A DNA stretch of 64,000 nt, from the NCBI RefSeq assembly GCF_900092025.1, contig NZ_FLTX01000008.1, forward strand, positions 1 through 64,000, given 5' to 3'. The notes under the pieces were generated by a model that ran no database searches, was not told where the DNA came from, and saw only the letters and a program-made list of their open reading frames with translations. This document shows, one piece after another, positions 16,173-24,767 of the stretch. The first letter of the stretch is position 1, and each line of letters starts with the position of its first letter. The position numbers and the translations under genes are program-made. The stretch is from Xanthomonas bromi. Lineage in GTDB: Bacteria > Pseudomonadota > Gammaproteobacteria > Xanthomonadales > Xanthomonadaceae.

Positions 16173-16766
16173 GGCCTGACTCCCGGCACGCGCAGGAGCC
16201 GTGCTGCGTCGATGAGTGGTATAGACCAGGAAATCGGGAGTGAGGCGGCGGATACGGCGCGCGCGCCGTCAAGGACAAGAACGGCGCTGCCAGGCCGTCG
16301 TCGCATCGCATCGGCCATCAGGCAGTCGCGATGCAGGTAATGAAAAGGCAGCGCGAAACCGCAAGGTCGCTAACCGTCATCTCAACAATCAGGTGTGGGA
16401 GTGCACCAAAAGCGACCGGCGAACGTCTGGCTGTCAGATGGACGCAGGCGGCGCGCGCTGTACCCGTGGTCCATGCATCGAGTACTGCCCGTGCTCGCCT
16501 GGTGGCTGCAGTCGTTTTGCTGGTCGCTCAAAAAGTAACAAACGGAGAACGCAGGGCGGCTCCGGGCCGGCAGTATGCGCTTTGCGACGATGGCTCGCCA
16601 TGGCTGCAAGGCGCGTTTCGCGCGAGTGACTGCTGGCAAGTGGGGGGGCGTGGTGCAATTCCCACGCGGCGCGCGAACATCGAGGCAATGCAATCGCAAC
16701 AGCGCCCGGCGTGCGGCGGCGAACCCGAGATGGCGCTGCGCCGCTCCGGCACCGGATAATGGCCGG
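16173..16766 (+). other. Divergent intergenic region (594 bp)
   Basis: This region lies between the minus-strand kinase and the plus-strand glycosyltransferase. It holds the TGGTATAGACCA operator near the kinase side. Overlapping open frames on the plus strand (for example about 16331-16759) show no family features and I do not call them. No riboswitch consensus (TPP or cobalamin) could be matched by eye. Confidence 0.6.
16217..16228 (-). promoter_or_regulatory. Candidate operator for the GntR/UTRA regulator
   Basis: TGGTATAGACCA in the context AGTGGTATAGACCAG is an inverted repeat (TGGT...ACCA with a near-symmetric centre). It closely resembles operator sites of UTRA-type GntR regulators such as NagR/YvoA and DasR (TGGT-N4-ACCA type). 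It lies about 45 bp upstream of the kinase start, the first gene of the island whose last gene encodes such a regulator. I found no second copy between the island's genes. Confidence 0.7.
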
Positions 16767-17606
16767 ATGACTCCCGTCCAGATCGCCGCCGTCGTCGTCA
16801 CCTATCAGAGCAGCAGCACCATCGATGCGTGCCTGTCGCGATTGCGCGCGGCCGAGGGCATCAGCGAGATCCGGGTGGTCGACAACGCCTCCAGCGACGA
16901 CACCCTGGAAGTGGTGCAACGCCATGCACTCGCCGATGTACGACTGCATTTCATCGCCAACCCCGATAACCCCGGTTTTGCCACCGCCTGCAATCAGGGC
17001 GCGCGCGACTCGCAGGCGCCCTGGCTGGTGTTCATCAACCCGGATCTGATGGTCGAACGCGACACCTTGCTGCAGCTGTGCGACCGCGCAGCGGGACATC
17101 CGGCGGTGCTGCTGGGAGTGGAACAGGTGGATGAGCAGGGGCGTCCGGATGCGGCAGTGCGCCGCCGCGACCCGGCATTTGCCGCGATGCTGCGCGCGCC
17201 GCGTGCCGCCGCCAATCTGGCGGTGCCGGCCGATCCGTCGCAGGCCTTGCAGCCGGTGGATGCCATCTCCGGGGCGTTGATGCTGATGCAGCGCAGCCTG
17301 TTCGACCGGCTGGACGGCTGGGACGGCAGTTACCGGCTGCATGCTGAAGACCTGGACCTGTGTCGGCGTGCCCGCCAGGCCGGCGCCCTGGTGGCGGTGG
17401 CCAACGACCTGCACGTGCTGCACGTGCGCGGCGTCTCCAGCCGCGCGCGGCCGTTCTTCGTGGAATGGCATAAACATCGCGGATTGTGGCGCTATTTTTG
17501 CAAGTTCGAGGCCGGCCAGCGTGGGCTGTTCACCCGGCTTGGTGTGTGGCTTGCGATCTGGGTCCACGCCGTTGCACAGGTGCCGCGTCTGTTGCAAAAG
17601 AAATGA
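16767..17606 (+). CDS. Glycosyltransferase family 2 (rhamnosyltransferase-like)
   Basis: A 279-residue GT-A enzyme similar to WbbL-type rhamnosyl/galactofuranosyl transferases. Visible motifs: VVTYQSSSTIDACLSRL at the N-terminus, VDNASSDDT, PDNPGFATACNQG, FINPDLMVE (the DxD equivalent) and SGALMLMQRSLFDRLDGWD followed by LHAEDLDLCRRARQAG, the acidic acceptor-site motif. The basic C-terminus has a hydrophobic patch suggesting membrane association. ATG 16767 is chosen because the family N-terminus begins there; the open frame to 16575 is non-homologous. It probably acts in surface polysaccharide or lipopolysaccharide synthesis; no other genes of such a pathway flank it except the xag-like cluster. 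Confidence 0.88.
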   Translation: MTPVQIAAVVVTYQSSSTIDACLSRLRAAEGISEIRVVDNASSDDTLEVVQRHALADVRLHFIANPDNPGFATACNQGARDSQAPWLVFINPDLMVERDTLLQLCDRAAGHPAVLLGVEQVDEQGRPDAAVRRRDPAFAAMLRAPRAAANLAVPADPSQALQPVDAISGALMLMQRSLFDRLDGWDGSYRLHAEDLDLCRRARQAGALVAVANDLHVLHVRGVSSRARPFFVEWHKHRGLWRYFCKFEAGQRGLFTRLGVWLAIWVHAVAQVPRLLQKK

Positions 17607-17624
17607 CCTCGCTTGCGTTAAATT

Positions 17625-17685
17625 TGTGATAAATCAGTGATGAGCCGCGGGCTGAAACTGTGATACGTTTTGCTCCGAAGTGTGA
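17625..17685 (+). promoter_or_regulatory. Three TGTGA boxes upstream of the polysaccharide operon
   Basis: TGTGA occurs at 17625-17629, 17659-17663 and 17681-17685 in the 128-bp gap before the barrel gene. These are half-sites of the CRP-family consensus (TGTGA-N6-TCACA); the other halves are degenerate (for example TGTGATAAATCAGTGA). Xanthomonas Clp is a CRP-family regulator that is antagonised by c-di-GMP. The link is inference from motif and context. Confidence 0.4.
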
Positions 17686-17734
17686 TCAACCCTAGCTTCC
17701 TGTCCCTTCCGGGTCCCCCATCAGGAATCGTGCA

Positions 17735-18769
17735 ATGTCTTTACAGAACGACCCGCAATCGCGGGTACGTCAGTCGTGCGCCAACCCGCTGCAGTCCAGC
17801 TTGGTTGGCTCGCCGTGTCACTCCGATCCAAGGCCACAGCGTGCGCCGTCCGTGCTCGCAGCGGCGCTTGCGCTGAGCTGCCTGCTGGCTGCGTTGCCGG
17901 GCACCGCCCTGGCCGGTGCCTGGACCCAGCCGCAGGGCGACACCTTGGTCATCGTCAAGGCGTTGCATAGCGATGGCCGTGGGTGGTTCGACGACAGTCA
18001 TCACCGCACGACCTTTGGCGATGGCCAGCAGTTCGACGGCAACGGTCGCAGCCGTCAGGATCAGCTCAACGTATACGTCGAGCATGGTGTGACCGAGAAG
18101 CTCAGCTTCATCGGCAATTTCTATTTCAACGACGTGGGTTTCAGCAACCACGATGCGGTCAACGGCCGTCAGCAAACCACGACGACCGGTTTTGCCGATC
18201 AGGAAATTGGCTTGCGCTATGCGCTGCCGAGCGCGCAGAACGATGTGTGGCGCAGTTCAGTCCAGGCGCTGGTGAGCATCCCCGCGTATGGGCGTAGCAA
18301 GACCTACCACCCGAACAATCCTTCCGCCAATTCCGACCCTGCGCTCGGCCTCGGTGACTATGGTCTTGAGTTGCGCTACAGCCGCGGCCGCGGTTACACG
18401 CTGGGCGACCATAACGGTTACGTCGATCTGGGCGGGGCGGTCCGCCTGCGCGGCAGTGCGGCCTCGGACGAAGTGCGTGTGGACGCGTCTACAGGTCTGA
18501 GCCTGACCCCGAGTTGGTTGCTCTTGGGCGAACTGAACGTGATCCAAGGGTTGGGTAACGGGCGTGGCAACTTCGACGTTGCCGGTAGTGCTGGCGGCGT
18601 GGGCTTCGTCGCCACCGGCACCAACTACGACCTCACCAAGTTGCAGCTGTCCACGCTGTACACGGCGCCGGGTGGCAGCCAGTGGCAAGTGGGGTATCAG
18701 CAGCCGGTGATGGGCCGCAATACCGGTGCTGCGGGCGGGCCATTCGTGGCCGCCTGGTGGCGTTTCTGA
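17735..18769 (+). CDS. xagA: Outer-membrane barrel protein of the xag-type polysaccharide cluster
   Basis: A 344-residue protein predicted to be an outer-membrane beta-barrel: alternating amphipathic strands, many aromatic girdle residues and a final FVAAWWRF. The signal peptide (APSVLAAALALSCLLAALPGTALA) starts only about 36 residues in, so the true start may be the in-frame GTG at 17852 rather than ATG 17735. It is 12 bp upstream of the processive synthase and probably provides the outer-membrane exit or binds the polymer. The xagA name rests on gene order with an XagB-like synthase; sequence alone supports only an outer-membrane barrel. Confidence 0.75.
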   Translation: MSLQNDPQSRVRQSCANPLQSSLVGSPCHSDPRPQRAPSVLAAALALSCLLAALPGTALAGAWTQPQGDTLVIVKALHSDGRGWFDDSHHRTTFGDGQQFDGNGRSRQDQLNVYVEHGVTEKLSFIGNFYFNDVGFSNHDAVNGRQQTTTTGFADQEIGLRYALPSAQNDVWRSSVQALVSIPAYGRSKTYHPNNPSANSDPALGLGDYGLELRYSRGRGYTLGDHNGYVDLGGAVRLRGSAASDEVRVDASTGLSLTPSWLLLGELNVIQGLGNGRGNFDVAGSAGGVGFVATGTNYDLTKLQLSTLYTAPGGSQWQVGYQQPVMGRNTGAAGGPFVAAWWRF

Positions 18770-18781
18770 GGACTCCCCCAC

Positions 18782-20689
18782 ATGACGGTCACCTGCGAAA
18801 TGGAAGCGCTGGGACGCGCGCCGGACATCGGCCGCGAACGCGGTCTGCTGGGTCGTGCGCTGGTTTCGGCAGGCGTCATCACCGATGAACAGCTGCGCTC
18901 GGCGTTGGCCTTGCAGCAACGCTGGAACTCGCGCCTGGGGGATGTGATCCTGGCCCAGCGCGGCGTGCCGGCGCAGCGGTTCTACGCCATCGTTGCGGCG
19001 CACTTCGGGCTGCAATTCATCGATCTGATACAGCAGCCACCGGATCCCGCGTTGCTGACCCCCGGCGATCTGGATAGCTACGCGCAACGCCTGGTGTTGC
19101 CGTGGCGGGACGAGGGCGGCGTGCTGGTGCTGGCGGTGGCCGACCCGGATCCGGCGTTGTTCGCCTGGGCGCGGGCACATTACGGCGAAAACGTGCGCTT
19201 TGTCGGTACCGCCAAGTTCGACATCATCTGGAGCCTGCAGCGCTACGCCGAAGAGCAGCTCACCGACAATGCGCTGAACTTGCTTGCGGCACATGCGCCG
19301 ACGTACTCGGCACGCCAGGTCGTCACGCGTGGGCAGAAGTACACGCTGTGGGCGATCGCCGCGCTGCTGCTGATTGCGCTGGTGCTGTTTCCGGTGCCGG
19401 CATTGATCGTCGTCAATGTGCTGGTGGCGCTGGGCTTTCTTGCCACCTTTGGGTTGAAGTTGCTGTTGGTGTGGTTCGGCTCGCGCCACCGCATCGACAT
19501 CAAGGTCAACGAAGACGAAGTGGCTGCCTTGAACGACGACGACCTGCCGGTCTATACCGTGCTGGTGCCGATGTACAAGGAGCCGGAAGTCCTGCCGATC
19601 CTCGCCAATGCGCTGCGCAAGCTGGATTACCCGATCAGCAAGCTGGACGTAAAGCTGGTGCTGGAAGCCGACGACTTCGAAACCATCGAGGCGGCCAAGA
19701 AACTCGGCCTGGAAGCCTTCTTCGAAATCATCCGGGTGCCGCCGTCGCAGCCCAAGACCAAACCCAAGGCCTGCAATTACGCGTTGCACTTTGCGCGCGG
19801 CGAACTGCTCACCATCTACGACGCCGAAGACAAACCCGAGCCGGATCAGCTCAAGCGCGTGGTGGCGGCATTCCAGAAGGCCGAGAAGGATGTGGTGTGC
19901 ATCCAGGCGCGGCTGAACTACTACAACGCCGACGAAAACTGGCTGACGCGGATGTTCACGCTGGAGTACACGCTCTGGTTCGACTTCTACCTGCCTGCGC
20001 TGGAATACCTGCGTATTCCCATTCCGTTGGGCGGCACCTCCAACCACTTCCGTCTGGATGTGTTGCGCCAGGTGCGCGCGTGGGACCCGTACAACGTCAC
20101 CGAAGACGCCGACCTGGGCGTGCGGCTGATCCAGAACGGCTACCGCGTCAACGTGGTCAATTCCACCACATTCGAAGAAGCCAACGTCAGCGTTCCCAAC
20201 TGGATCCGGCAGCGTTCGCGCTGGCTCAAGGGGTATATGCAGACCTGGCTGGTGCATATGCGCGACCCGGTGCATCTGTACCGCAGTACCGGGTTCAAGG
20301 GGTTCTGGGGTTTCCAGTTCTTCATCGGCGGCGGTTTCTTTACTGCACTGGGGGTGCCGGTGTTGTGGACGCTGTACGCCGTGTGGGCGCTCACCGGCAC
20401 CGCGATGTTCGAACGCTTCTTCCCGCCGTGGCTTGCGGCGGTCTCGCTGGTCAATCTTCTGCTGGCCAATGGGTTCTTCATCTACATCACGTTGGTCGCG
20501 GCGTTCAAACGCGACTACTTCAAGCTGGCGCCGTACGCGCTGACGGTGCCGTTCTACTGGGCGTTGCAATCGATCGCCGCCTACAAGGGTCTCTGGCAGC
20601 TGATCCACAATCCGTTCTATTGGGAGAAGACCACGCATGGCATCAGCAAGCATTCGGAAAACGAGCGCCGCGCCGCACTCGAAGAGTGA
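18782..20689 (+). CDS. xagB: Processive family 2 glycosyltransferase with N-terminal MshEN domain
   Basis: A 635-residue membrane polysaccharide synthase. The N-terminus carries two tandem 24-residue MshEN motifs, residues 22-45 (LLG...GVITDEQL...Q) and 51-74 (RLG...GVPAQRF...), with exactly five residues between them; this is the layout known for c-di-GMP binding. Two transmembrane helices (about 192-235) precede the GT2 domain with TVLVPMYKE (about 257), DAED (347-350), TED (440-442) and QxxRW (477-481), the residues of processive beta-glycosyltransferases. Further helices follow (about 505-600). Its 3' end overlaps the next gene by 53 bp. It resembles XagB/NfrB-type synthases; the sugar made is not predictable. 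Confidence 0.9.
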   Translation: MTVTCEMEALGRAPDIGRERGLLGRALVSAGVITDEQLRSALALQQRWNSRLGDVILAQRGVPAQRFYAIVAAHFGLQFIDLIQQPPDPALLTPGDLDSYAQRLVLPWRDEGGVLVLAVADPDPALFAWARAHYGENVRFVGTAKFDIIWSLQRYAEEQLTDNALNLLAAHAPTYSARQVVTRGQKYTLWAIAALLLIALVLFPVPALIVVNVLVALGFLATFGLKLLLVWFGSRHRIDIKVNEDEVAALNDDDLPVYTVLVPMYKEPEVLPILANALRKLDYPISKLDVKLVLEADDFETIEAAKKLGLEAFFEIIRVPPSQPKTKPKACNYALHFARGELLTIYDAEDKPEPDQLKRVVAAFQKAEKDVVCIQARLNYYNADENWLTRMFTLEYTLWFDFYLPALEYLRIPIPLGGTSNHFRLDVLRQVRAWDPYNVTEDADLGVRLIQNGYRVNVVNSTTFEEANVSVPNWIRQRSRWLKGYMQTWLVHMRDPVHLYRSTGFKGFWGFQFFIGGGFFTALGVPVLWTLYAVWALTGTAMFERFFPPWLAAVSLVNLLLANGFFIYITLVAAFKRDYFKLAPYALTVPFYWALQSIAAYKGLWQLIHNPFYWEKTTHGISKHSENERRAALEE

Positions 20690-22037
20690 GCCGGTTGCGC
20701 AGCGTCGCGAGAGCGGGCTATCGGCGTTCCTGGTGGCCGTGGTGGCGCTGTCGCTGCTGAGTCAGCCGTTGCTGGTGCAGTCGGTGGGCACGGGGGCGCC
20801 AGCGCTTGCGCCGGGTCTCGGGGTGCCGGCGGCCGGGTTGTTGGCGTGGGCAGTCGATCTTACCTTGCACAGCTGGAATCTGCCGGTCCAGGTCTGGCCG
20901 TGCGTGGCGGTGGCTGCGAATGCGCTGTTCCTGTCGCTGCTGTGGCGCGATCTGGCGGGTGTGTTCGGGCGTGGCTGGGCCAGCGGTCTGACGCTGCTGG
21001 TGGGCTGCAATCCGCTGTTTCTGCTGCCGATCGCTGCAGGCGGTAGCCAGGCGGTGGGGTTGCTGGCCTTCTACGGTCTGTGCCGCACCTTGCGCCGGCT
21101 GCAGGCGCCGGTGGAAGCCTTCACCTATCTGCGCATTGCCGGCTGGTTATGCATTCTGCTGTGCCTGGACCTGCAGACGCTGGCGCTGTCGACGATGGTC
21201 GCGCCGTGGCTGCTGCTGGTCATGCCGCCGCAGATGCTGCGCAAGGCGCCGTGTTCGTTTTACCTGGTGTGCTATCTGCCGGTCGTGTTCCTGGTCGGCA
21301 TGTGGGCGTATGTGAATCTGGTCGTGTTCAATGCGCCGTGGCCGACGCTGTCCAGCGTTGCGCAGGTCTCACACCCGCTGCCGTTGCCGCTGGCCGCTCA
21401 TGCCGAGGGCTGGTTGCCGGCGGTACGTTGGGGCGTCGCGGCAGTGGTGTGCTTCCCGATATTGGCGCTGGTGACGCGCGCGCGCAGCGGTGCGTTGACG
21501 CGTGGCGTGGTGGCCAGTGCCGGCACCGTGATCTGCGCGGCAGCGTTGTCGTTCGCGTTCGGCTGGGCCGGCTTCGATGCCCTGCTGCTGTTGTGGGTGC
21601 CGGCGGCGCTGTTGTTGCGCGCGTTACGCGCCGACCAACGCGGCCAGGCGGCCGGATTGTTGCTGCTGGGCCTGCTCGGCGCGGTCTGGATGCAGCCGCA
21701 GGGCTGGGGTGGCTGGATGCGTGCCGTAGCGACCGACGAACAATCCTCGATGCAAGACGGGGCCGTTGCCGTGACCTCGCCGGTGTCGCTGCCGGTGCGT
21801 GCATCGGTCGCGTCTGCTGCGCAGGATGCTGGTGGGGTGCAGCAGCCGGCGATGGCCGAGAACGGCGCCGTCGCGCCAACTGCCTCGGCGCCTGCCGACA
21901 GTGCCGAGGCGGTCAACCCGGCGGCCACGGTGGTGCCGTCTGACAAGAACAATGCATCCTTGCGTGCGAAGGCGTGCGCCCGACACGCGGTGCGGCCAAC
22001 TGCCGAGGTGTCTGCTGCATGTTCAAGCGCGTTGTAG
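20637..22037 (+). CDS. xagC: Polytopic membrane protein of the polysaccharide cluster
   Basis: A 466-residue protein with about nine or ten hydrophobic segments over residues 30-355 and an Ala/Ser/Pro/Val-rich C-terminal tail (about 370-466) without clear structure. No catalytic signature is certain; the pattern of helices and long loops recalls lipid-linked sugar transferases or polymer export partners. It starts inside the 3' end of the synthase gene and ends inside the start of the glycosidase gene, so all are probably co-translated. The xagC symbol is by position only. Confidence 0.65.
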   Translation: MASASIRKTSAAPHSKSEPVAQRRESGLSAFLVAVVALSLLSQPLLVQSVGTGAPALAPGLGVPAAGLLAWAVDLTLHSWNLPVQVWPCVAVAANALFLSLLWRDLAGVFGRGWASGLTLLVGCNPLFLLPIAAGGSQAVGLLAFYGLCRTLRRLQAPVEAFTYLRIAGWLCILLCLDLQTLALSTMVAPWLLLVMPPQMLRKAPCSFYLVCYLPVVFLVGMWAYVNLVVFNAPWPTLSSVAQVSHPLPLPLAAHAEGWLPAVRWGVAAVVCFPILALVTRARSGALTRGVVASAGTVICAAALSFAFGWAGFDALLLLWVPAALLLRALRADQRGQAAGLLLLGLLGAVWMQPQGWGGWMRAVATDEQSSMQDGAVAVTSPVSLPVRASVASAAQDAGGVQQPAMAENGAVAPTASAPADSAEAVNPAATVVPSDKNNASLRAKACARHAVRPTAEVSAACSSAL

Positions 22038-22987
22038 GCATCGCAGCATTGATCGGCGTGTGTCTGCTGGCAAATGGCTGCAATGTCGCCGCGCCCACCT
22101 GGATGGGCGCCAACGTCAAGGTGTCCGCGAACGCACCATGGGAAAGCCCGGCTGCAACGCAGTCGCTGGATGCATTAGCCAAGACCGGCGCCAGTAAGGC
22201 GCTGCTGGTCGCCTTCGTGTGGCAGGCCAACCCGCAGTCCAACGACCCGGTATTGGGCAGCGACAGCAGTGTGGAGGCCATGCGCGCTGGGTTGGCTGCA
22301 AGCCGCCAGGCCGGCTTGCAGCCGACGCTCAAGGTGCATCTCTGGATTCCGGGGCACTGGGCTGGCGATGCCGCGCCCACCGACCCGTCTGCCTGGTTCG
22401 CGGCGTACCAGACAGCATTGCTGCCGTTGGCCAAGTTGGCCCAGGACGAACACGCCGAAGCGCTGGTGATCGGTACCGAGTTACGCAAGTTGCAGGATGC
22501 GCCGCAATGGCCGGCACTGGTCGCGGCAGTGCGCAAGGTCTATACCGGCAAGCTCTTGTATGTGGCCGATGGCATGGAGCACGCAGAGAGTTTTCGCTAC
22601 TGGTCGTTGTTCGACGCAGTGGGCACCAGTCTGTATCCGCGCCTGTCCGAAGCTGCCGATGCGCGTGCCGCCGAAATGACCGCTGCCGCGCAACGCCTGC
22701 AGCAACTGGGTCAGCGCGTGGGCAAGCCGGTGTGGGTGGCCGAGCTGGGACTGCGTTCGGCGCGTGGCAGTCTGGCGGCGCCGTGGGAAAGCCCGGAACA
22801 ACGCACGGCCGCGGTCGATACGCGCCTGCAGCTGCAGGTGCTGCAGCAGTGGCGCAAGGTGCTGCAGGCGCACGGCGTGGAGGGTATCGCGCTGTGGTGC
22901 TGGTACACCGACCCCAAGGCCGGCGGCCCGGGCGACAGCGATTTCACCGTACAGGGCAAGCCGGCGGAGCAGGTGCTGGCCCGCTGA
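22019..22987 (+). CDS. Glycosidase-like lipoprotein (TIM barrel, GH113-like)
   Basis: A 322-residue protein with a lipoprotein signal (MFKRVVGIAALIGVCLLANGC) and a TIM-barrel pattern. The likely acid/base glutamate is in EALVIGTELRKL and the nucleophile in KPVWVAELGLRS, matching the clan-A glycosidase arrangement seen in GH113-like proteins; WCWYTDPKAGG near the end is also typical. It overlaps the upstream membrane-protein gene by 19 bp. Its place in the synthase operon suggests trimming or releasing the polymer in the periplasm, as hydrolases do in other secreted polysaccharide systems. Confidence 0.75.
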   Translation: MFKRVVGIAALIGVCLLANGCNVAAPTWMGANVKVSANAPWESPAATQSLDALAKTGASKALLVAFVWQANPQSNDPVLGSDSSVEAMRAGLAASRQAGLQPTLKVHLWIPGHWAGDAAPTDPSAWFAAYQTALLPLAKLAQDEHAEALVIGTELRKLQDAPQWPALVAAVRKVYTGKLLYVADGMEHAESFRYWSLFDAVGTSLYPRLSEAADARAAEMTAAAQRLQQLGQRVGKPVWVAELGLRSARGSLAAPWESPEQRTAAVDTRLQLQVLQQWRKVLQAHGVEGIALWCWYTDPKAGGPGDSDFTVQGKPAEQVLAR

Positions 22988-23370
22988 TAGCGGCTAATGA
23001 AGTGACCGCGCTCGCCGCCACACTTAGGCGGGCGGTGCGCGGTATCGGCACGCATGACGCGCACATTGCGTTTGCCGGGCGCCGTCTCCATGCGCTGACG
23101 ACTGCCCGCTACGGTGGTCCGCAACGTTAGATTCCGATGCACATCGCGCTGAGCTGAGCTGCGCGGCAGACGCGCAGCGGCGGCTGCGCGCTGGGATCGC
23201 ACTGCACGCATCCCGTGTTGGATGCACCACTCGCAATTGTTGGAGCATCACTGGCGCCTCTGGCGAGCACCGCCGTTAGGCATCAGGCGTAACGGCGGTG
23301 CAGAGCGCTGTCACTTGGGTCATCAACAGTGCACGTGCGGTCATCGCTGCAGCGGGCATAATCGGGCGGC
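22988..23370 (+). other. Intergenic region before pncB (383 bp)
   Basis: No gene is supported here. The only clear structure is the 11-bp inverted repeat at 23268-23300. The promoter of pncB probably lies in the last 70 bp (GGGCATAATCGGG at about 23352). Confidence 0.55.
23268..23300 (+). terminator. Perfect 11-bp inverted repeat, possible terminator
   Basis: CACCGCCGTTA and TAACGGCGGTG form an 11-bp perfect stem around an 11-base loop. There is no T tract on either side, so a factor-independent terminator is not proven; it could equally be a regulatory or mRNA-stabilising hairpin at the end of the polysaccharide operon. Confidence 0.45.
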
Positions 23371-24549
23371 ATGATCATCCATTCGCTGCTCGACACCGAT
23401 CTGTACAAATTCACCATGATGCAGGCGGTGCTGCACCAGCATCCTGCAGCGCAGGTGGATTACCGCTTCAAATGCCGCACTCCCGGCGTGGACTTGGCGC
23501 AGTTCATCGATGAGATCTCACGCGAGATCGATGCGCTGTGCCTGTTGCGGCTGCGCGAAGACGAAGTGGATTACCTGCGTGGCCTGCGCTTCATCAAGCC
23601 GGATTTTGCTGACTTCCTGGCGCTGTTCCATCTGGATCGCAAGTATCTGAGCTTGACCGCATCGCAGACCCATCCCGGCGAGATCGAGCTGACCATCCGC
23701 GGCCCGTGGCTGCACACCATCCTGTTCGAGGTGCCGCTGCTGGCGATCATCAACGAGGTCTGGTTCCGCACTAACTCCGAACCGGATTTCGAAGAAGGCC
23801 GCAACCGCCTGCGCGAGAAGGTGCGCAGCCTGCGCAGCATGCCGGCCGGCTGCAAGATTGCCGATTACGGCACCCGGCGGCGTTACTCGCGGCAGTGGCA
23901 TGGCGAGCTGCTGCCGCTGTTGCGCGATGGTCTGGGCGAGCAGTTCGTCGGCACCAGCAACGTGTATTTCGCCAAGCGGTATGGGCTGACCCCGCTGGGC
24001 ACGATGGCGCACGAGTATCTGCAGGCGTTCCAGGCATTGGGGCCGCGGCTGCGCGATTCGCAGGTGGCTGCGCTGGAATCGTGGGCGCGCGAATACCGTG
24101 GCGACCTGGGCATTGCATTGTCGGACGTGGTCGGGCTGGATGCGTTCCTGCGCGACTTCGACCTGTATTTCTGCAAGCTGTTCGATGGCATGCGCCACGA
24201 TTCGGGCGATCCGTTCGAATGGGGCGAGCGCGTTATCGCGCACCTGCAAGCGCACCGCATCGATCCACGCACCAAGGTGCTGGTGTTCAGCGACGGGCTC
24301 AATATCGACAAGGTGATGCGCCTGTACGCGCATTTCCACACCCGCTGCCGGCTGGCCTTCGGGGTGGGCACCAGCCTGACCAACGATCTGGGACCGACGC
24401 CGCTGCAGATCGTCATCAAGATGGTCCGCTGCAATGGCCAGCCGGTGGCCAAGCTCAGCGATTCGCCCGGCAAGAGCATGTGCGATGACAGTGGGTATCT
24501 GCGCTATCTGCGTGACGTGTTCGGGCTGCCGCCCGGTGCAGAGACGTAG
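23371..24549 (+). CDS. pncB: Nicotinate phosphoribosyltransferase
   Basis: A 392-residue cytoplasmic enzyme of NAD salvage that joins nicotinate to PRPP with ATP hydrolysis to give nicotinate mononucleotide. The family N-terminus [19 protein letters not shown] is exact, followed by FRTNSEPDF, the active-site region [18 protein letters not shown] (with the phosphorylated-His segment), [22 protein letters not shown] and the PRPP-binding [15 protein letters not shown]. Length and start fit the family. It stands alone between the polysaccharide operon and a convergent protease gene. Confidence 0.97.
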   Translation: MIIHSLLDTDLYKFTMMQAVLHQHPAAQVDYRFKCRTPGVDLAQFIDEISREIDALCLLRLREDEVDYLRGLRFIKPDFADFLALFHLDRKYLSLTASQTHPGEIELTIRGPWLHTILFEVPLLAIINEVWFRTNSEPDFEEGRNRLREKVRSLRSMPAGCKIADYGTRRRYSRQWHGELLPLLRDGLGEQFVGTSNVYFAKRYGLTPLGTMAHEYLQAFQALGPRLRDSQVAALESWAREYRGDLGIALSDVVGLDAFLRDFDLYFCKLFDGMRHDSGDPFEWGERVIAHLQAHRIDPRTKVLVFSDGLNIDKVMRLYAHFHTRCRLAFGVGTSLTNDLGPTPLQIVIKMVRCNGQPVAKLSDSPGKSMCDDSGYLRYLRDVFGLPPGAET

Positions 24550-24711
24550 CAGGACGGCGTCGTCACATGCGGCAGTTGTATGCAGTGGGGCGCGAGGCAG
24601 ATGGCGGCATCGAGCATGGCGCTCTCGCGCTTATGGCTTGTGTTTTCTGAGGTGTTGCAACGCTGTATCGATCGGCTGGCATGCACTGAACAGCACGAGT
24701 ACGGATAAACG

Positions 24712-24733
24712 AACGGCGCCTTTCGGCGCCGTT
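24712..24733 (-). terminator. Bidirectional terminator hairpin
   Basis: AACGGCGCC-TTTC-GGCGCCGTT is a perfect 9-bp GC-rich stem with a 4-base loop, lying between the 3' ends of pncB and the metallopeptidase gene. On the minus strand it is followed by CGTTTATCC, a weak T-rich run. Confidence 0.7.
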
Positions 24734-24767
24734 CGCATCACACCACGGCAGACATCACGGGTGTCGC

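Noticed and set aside
16331-16759. Small plus-strand gene (142 codons) upstream of the glycosyltransferase
   Set aside because: No start-site signal or domain; several overlapping frames are equally open.
16173-16766. TPP or cobalamin riboswitch upstream of the kinase/PnuC island
   Set aside because: By eye neither the TPP core (CTGAGA plus ACCTGA) nor the B12 box is present on the relevant strand. A covariance-model search would settle it.
18257-20653. Very long minus-strand open frame opposite the synthase gene (798 codons)
   Set aside because: It is antisense to a gene with complete catalytic motifs, is rich in His/Gln/Arg as expected of a high-GC shadow frame, and has no family features.
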